Source: an uncultured Woeseiaceae bacterium
GTDB taxonomy: Bacteria > Pseudomonadota > Gammaproteobacteria > Steroidobacterales > Woeseiaceae
NCBI GenBank assembly: GCA_945787435.1
Contig: CALZHX010000091.1
Span: forward strand, 1-8,261
DNA length: 8,261 nt
Direction: 5' to 3'
Shown: in pieces, positions 6,394 to 8,261 of the stretch
How the letters are laid out: every line of letters begins with the position of its first letter
Numbering within the stretch: the first letter of the stretch is position 1
The notes under the pieces: model-generated
What the model was told of the DNA's origin: nothing
The model's input: only the letters and a program-made list of their open reading frames with translations
Database searches by the model: none
Position numbers and translations under genes: made by a program

Positions 6394-7149
6394 CTAGGCG
6401 ATGGCACCCAGCGCGATCTTGATCGCCTCGCCACTGACACCGCTCGACTCCTCGGAGGCAAGAAACGAAATCGTCTCCGCAACTTCATCAACGGTGGCCA
6501 CACGGCCAGGCGGGTACATCGCATCTCGCTCCTCCCAGACCTGGTCGATAGTCATACTCCGATCTTTACCCTCCTGGGCGGCAGACCGTTCGGCCATTTC
6601 CGTGCGCACCCAGCCAGGTAGCACGGCATTCGAGGTTATTCCGTACGGACCGCCGTCCACGGCAACCGAGCGCATTAGCCCAAGCAGCCCGTGCTTGGAG
6701 GCGTTGTAGGCGCTTCCGGCATGTTCGGCGATTTCACCTGCGGTCGAGCTCGTGAATACGACCCGGCCGTATTTCTGCTCGACCATGCGACCAACGATCA
6801 GGCGAGACAGGAAAAACGGTCCGTCCAGATTGATGCGCATAGTTTTAGCCCATAGCTCCGGGTCCTGTTCCCAGATCACCCGTTCGTGAGCGGAACCGAT
6901 GCCGTGATTGCAGACAAATATCTCAATCGGCCCGAGCCGCTCCTCTGTGCAGGCAACGGCCGTCTCGCATCCGTCCTGAGCGCCGAGGTCCGCGACCACG
7001 TAGTCGAGCCCAACGTCCGCCAGCTGCGCCTCACTGCGTGCGGCACACATGACCCGTGCACCACGTTCGGCCAGCATTTCGGCCGTTCTGCGACCGATCC
7101 CGCGGCCGGCGCCAGTAATCAGAGCTGTGCGGCCCTCAACTCCAGCCAT
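6394..7149 (-). CDS. Short-chain dehydrogenase/reductase (SDR), substrate unknown
   Basis: This 251-residue classical SDR oxidoreductase has a Rossmann fold. The cofactor motif TGAGRGIG is at residues 12-19, and Arg38 after strand 2 (AARSE) suggests a preference for NADP(H). The catalytic set is Asn107, Ser135, Tyr148 and Lys152 (YNASK), with the normal Ser-Tyr spacing of 13. The usual NNAG motif is replaced by NHGIG (81-85). PGWVRTEM (178-185) and SGVSGEAIKIALG (236-248) are typical late elements. Overall it looks like FabG-like or hydroxyacyl/alcohol dehydrogenases, but no substrate can be read from the sequence. The frame stays open 14 codons further upstream, to an ATG at 7191. ATG 7149 is chosen because it gives the standard SDR N-terminus and avoids a 41-bp overlap with the peptidase gene. 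It begins 1 bp after the peptidase stop, so it is probably the last gene of the xseA operon. Confidence 0.9.
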   Translation of the reverse strand: MAGVEGRTALITGAGRGIGRRTAEMLAERGARVMCAARSEAQLADVGLDYVVADLGAQDGCETAVACTEERLGPIEIFVCNHGIGSAHERVIWEQDPELWAKTMRINLDGPFFLSRLIVGRMVEQKYGRVVFTSSTAGEIAEHAGSAYNASKHGLLGLMRSVAVDGGPYGITSNAVLPGWVRTEMAERSAAQEGKDRSMTIDQVWEERDAMYPPGRVATVDEVAETISFLASEESSGVSGEAIKIALGAIA

Positions 7150-7150
7150 G

Positions 7151-7960
7151 CTAGTTTTTTTCCGGGAGCAGCAGTGCCGGGTCGACTGCATTGCCGTTCA
7201 GATAGGAACCGAAGTGCAGGTGTGCGCCCGTCACGCGCCCGGTCTTGCCGACCAGGCCAATCGTTTCACCACTAGCAACGGTCTGGCCCTTTTCAACGCC
7301 GATCTCGCTCAGGTGGCAGTACATCGTGACGAGCCCCTGTCCGTGGTCGATGAAAACGGTGTTGCCGTTGAAGTAGAAATCGCCGGTCGCTGTGATGATG
7401 CCTCCACGTGGTGCGGTAATAGGTGTGCCTTCCGGAACCGCGATGTCCATTCCCGTGTGCGGGTTGCGAGGTTCGTCGTTAAAGAACCGCCGCTTGCCGA
7501 AAGACGAACTGCGAGGTCCTTCGACCGGGCTGTTAAGAGCAATCTCGGCCAGCGGAACATCGCGCCAGTTGTTGAGTGCAGCATCGATGACCTTGCGCTC
7601 GCGTTGATAGCGCGCAAGGTTCTCTTCGCTCAGCGACACGTAGCTCTGGGCGACCTTGAGATGCTCTTCGAGGTAGGCGTGGTCGTTAATAACGAATGCA
7701 GCCGTACTGCCGTCCGCGAGCGTGACGCTGGCGTGCCCTACCTCTGCACTCAGTGGCACACCGACAACCGCCCGCCAGCGGCCGTCATCGTTCAGGACCA
7801 GAACGCGTTTGCCACTGAACTCGACAACTGGTGCTTCACCCGTGGCAGCGCCGAGGTCCAGATAGGCCAGGCCACCGGGCCAGGACGAACTTTGCGTGTC
7901 GGCCGCAGTGCCCGCTCCGGCGAGTACCAGCAGCAATGTGAAAAGGAATCGAAGCATCAT
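7151..7960 (-). CDS. Exported M23 family metallopeptidase (LytM-type)
   Basis: This is a 269-residue periplasmic zinc peptidase of the M23 family, whose members cleave peptide cross-links of peptidoglycan. A signal peptide covers about residues 1-19 (MMLRFLF core, likely cut after GTA). Residues about 27-110 match the M23 N-terminal domain that often precedes this catalytic domain (PGGLAYLDLG, then RWRAVVGVPL). A helical connector runs about 95-130. The catalytic domain spans about 140-265 with Zn ligands His168 and Asp172 (HTGMD) and His249, and catalytic His216 (YCHLS) and His247 (HLHFG). All are present, so the enzyme should be active, unlike degenerate EnvC/NlpD-type activators. The ATG overlaps the xseA stop (ATGA) and has a strong ribosome binding site, AGGAAAGAG. 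The last codons contain an A7 tract right before the TAG stop. The true substrate and role (growth, division or remodelling) are not visible. Confidence 0.93.
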   Translation of the reverse strand: MMLRFLFTLLLVLAGAGTAADTQSSSWPGGLAYLDLGAATGEAPVVEFSGKRVLVLNDDGRWRAVVGVPLSAEVGHASVTLADGSTAAFVINDHAYLEEHLKVAQSYVSLSEENLARYQRERKVIDAALNNWRDVPLAEIALNSPVEGPRSSSFGKRRFFNDEPRNPHTGMDIAVPEGTPITAPRGGIITATGDFYFNGNTVFIDHGQGLVTMYCHLSEIGVEKGQTVASGETIGLVGKTGRVTGAHLHFGSYLNGNAVDPALLLPEKN

Positions 7961-8261
7961 GTCTCTTTCCTGGACTTCACTGTCGCCGTAAGTTCGCCCT
8001 TGCCGAGACGGGCGCGAATGTCGCTGCCAACAATGGCCTGCGCCGCGCTCGTCAGAACCTTGCCTGTTTTCTCATCCTCAATGATGGCGTAGCCACGGTC
8101 GAGCGTGGCCAGCGGGCTGACCGTGTGCAGCCCTCGCATCGCAAGCTCGAGGCGATGCTTGCTGCCCGCCAGCGCGTCGTGAGTTCCGGAGCTGACACGT
8201 CGCCGTAGATCAGCTAACCGGGCGGCCGACCGATGTAGCGTCGCCATGGGGCTGCCCTGGG
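7957..8261 (-). CDS. xseA: Exonuclease VII large subunit, C-terminal part (5'-truncated by window edge)
   Basis: The last 101 codons of XseA, the catalytic large subunit of exonuclease VII, which degrades single-stranded DNA from both ends in repair. The frame is open to the window edge, so the OB-fold and most of the catalytic region are outside. The diagnostic stretch is VSPLATLDRGYAII followed by GKVLTSAAQAIVGSDIRARLGKGEL, matching the E. coli C-terminus (LSPLATLARGYSV, then a small beta domain ending in a Gly/Glu turn). The Arg-rich, helical segment before it (RLADLRRRV) fits the end of the long coiled-coil region. The stop overlaps the M23 ATG by 4 bp. In E. coli xseA also converges on der, so the gene's place and direction support the call. 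Confidence 0.92.
   Translation of the reverse strand, partial: QGSPMATLHRSAARLADLRRRVSSGTHDALAGSKHRLELAMRGLHTVSPLATLDRGYAIIEDEKTGKVLTSAAQAIVGSDIRARLGKGELTATVKSRKET
7963..7971 (-). promoter_or_regulatory. Ribosome binding site of the M23 peptidase gene
   Basis: On the minus strand AGGAAAGAG lies in the last codons of xseA. Its AGGA core ends 7 nt before the ATG at 7960. It supports that ATG rather than the second, adjacent in-frame ATG. Confidence 0.7.

Noticed and set aside
7049..8092. A 347-codon open frame on the plus strand opposite the M23 peptidase and xseA
   Set aside because: It lies antisense to two genes with clear families and intact motifs. Its protein shows no recognisable domain and has the composition expected of a GC-rich shadow frame.

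Overview
This window is a stretch of chromosome from a gammaproteobacterium. The main evidence is the run rodZ - hisS - yfgM - bamB - der on the plus strand, which follows the gammaproteobacterial cell-envelope/translation cluster, and an xseA gene facing it from the far end. The MetX-family protein most resembles what I remember of the xanthomonad serine O-succinyltransferase type, which hints at a lineage near Xanthomonadales or an allied early-branching group. That placement is an inference, not a demonstration. The DNA is moderately GC-rich and almost entirely coding. I see no RNA genes, insertion sequences, CRISPR array, phage genes or attachment sites.

Layout, plus strand (1-6346): the 3' part of rodZ (cell shape), then hisS (histidyl-tRNA synthetase), yfgM (inner-membrane TPR protein linked to periplasmic chaperones), bamB (outer-membrane assembly lipoprotein) and der (double GTPase for 50S ribosome assembly). 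These are packed with gaps of 3-23 bp, and yfgM and bamB overlap by 4 bp, so they look like one operon. hisS, yfgM and bamB all start with GTG. A MetX-family acyltransferase follows der after 22 bp, with an extended -10 promoter-like sequence directly before its ATG.

Layout, minus strand (8261-6394): the 3' end of xseA (exonuclease VII large subunit), an exported M23 metallopeptidase and a short-chain dehydrogenase/reductase. xseA and the peptidase overlap by 4 bp (ATGA), and the peptidase and SDR are 1 bp apart, so these three also look like an operon. It converges on the acyltransferase gene across a 47-bp gap with no clear terminator hairpin.

Functionally, the plus-strand set combines envelope biogenesis (RodZ, YfgM, BamB) with translation and ribosome assembly (HisS, Der). 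The M23 peptidase on the other strand is a further envelope gene. Nothing here looks like a wholly new system. The points worth checking are the missing ispG between rodZ and hisS, the acyltransferase's likely serine specificity and possible leaderless expression, the three genes lying between der and xseA, the tetrapeptide-repeat tail on YfgM, a perfect inverted repeat inside hisS, and an A7 tract at the peptidase stop codon that sits one slip away from fusing it to the SDR.
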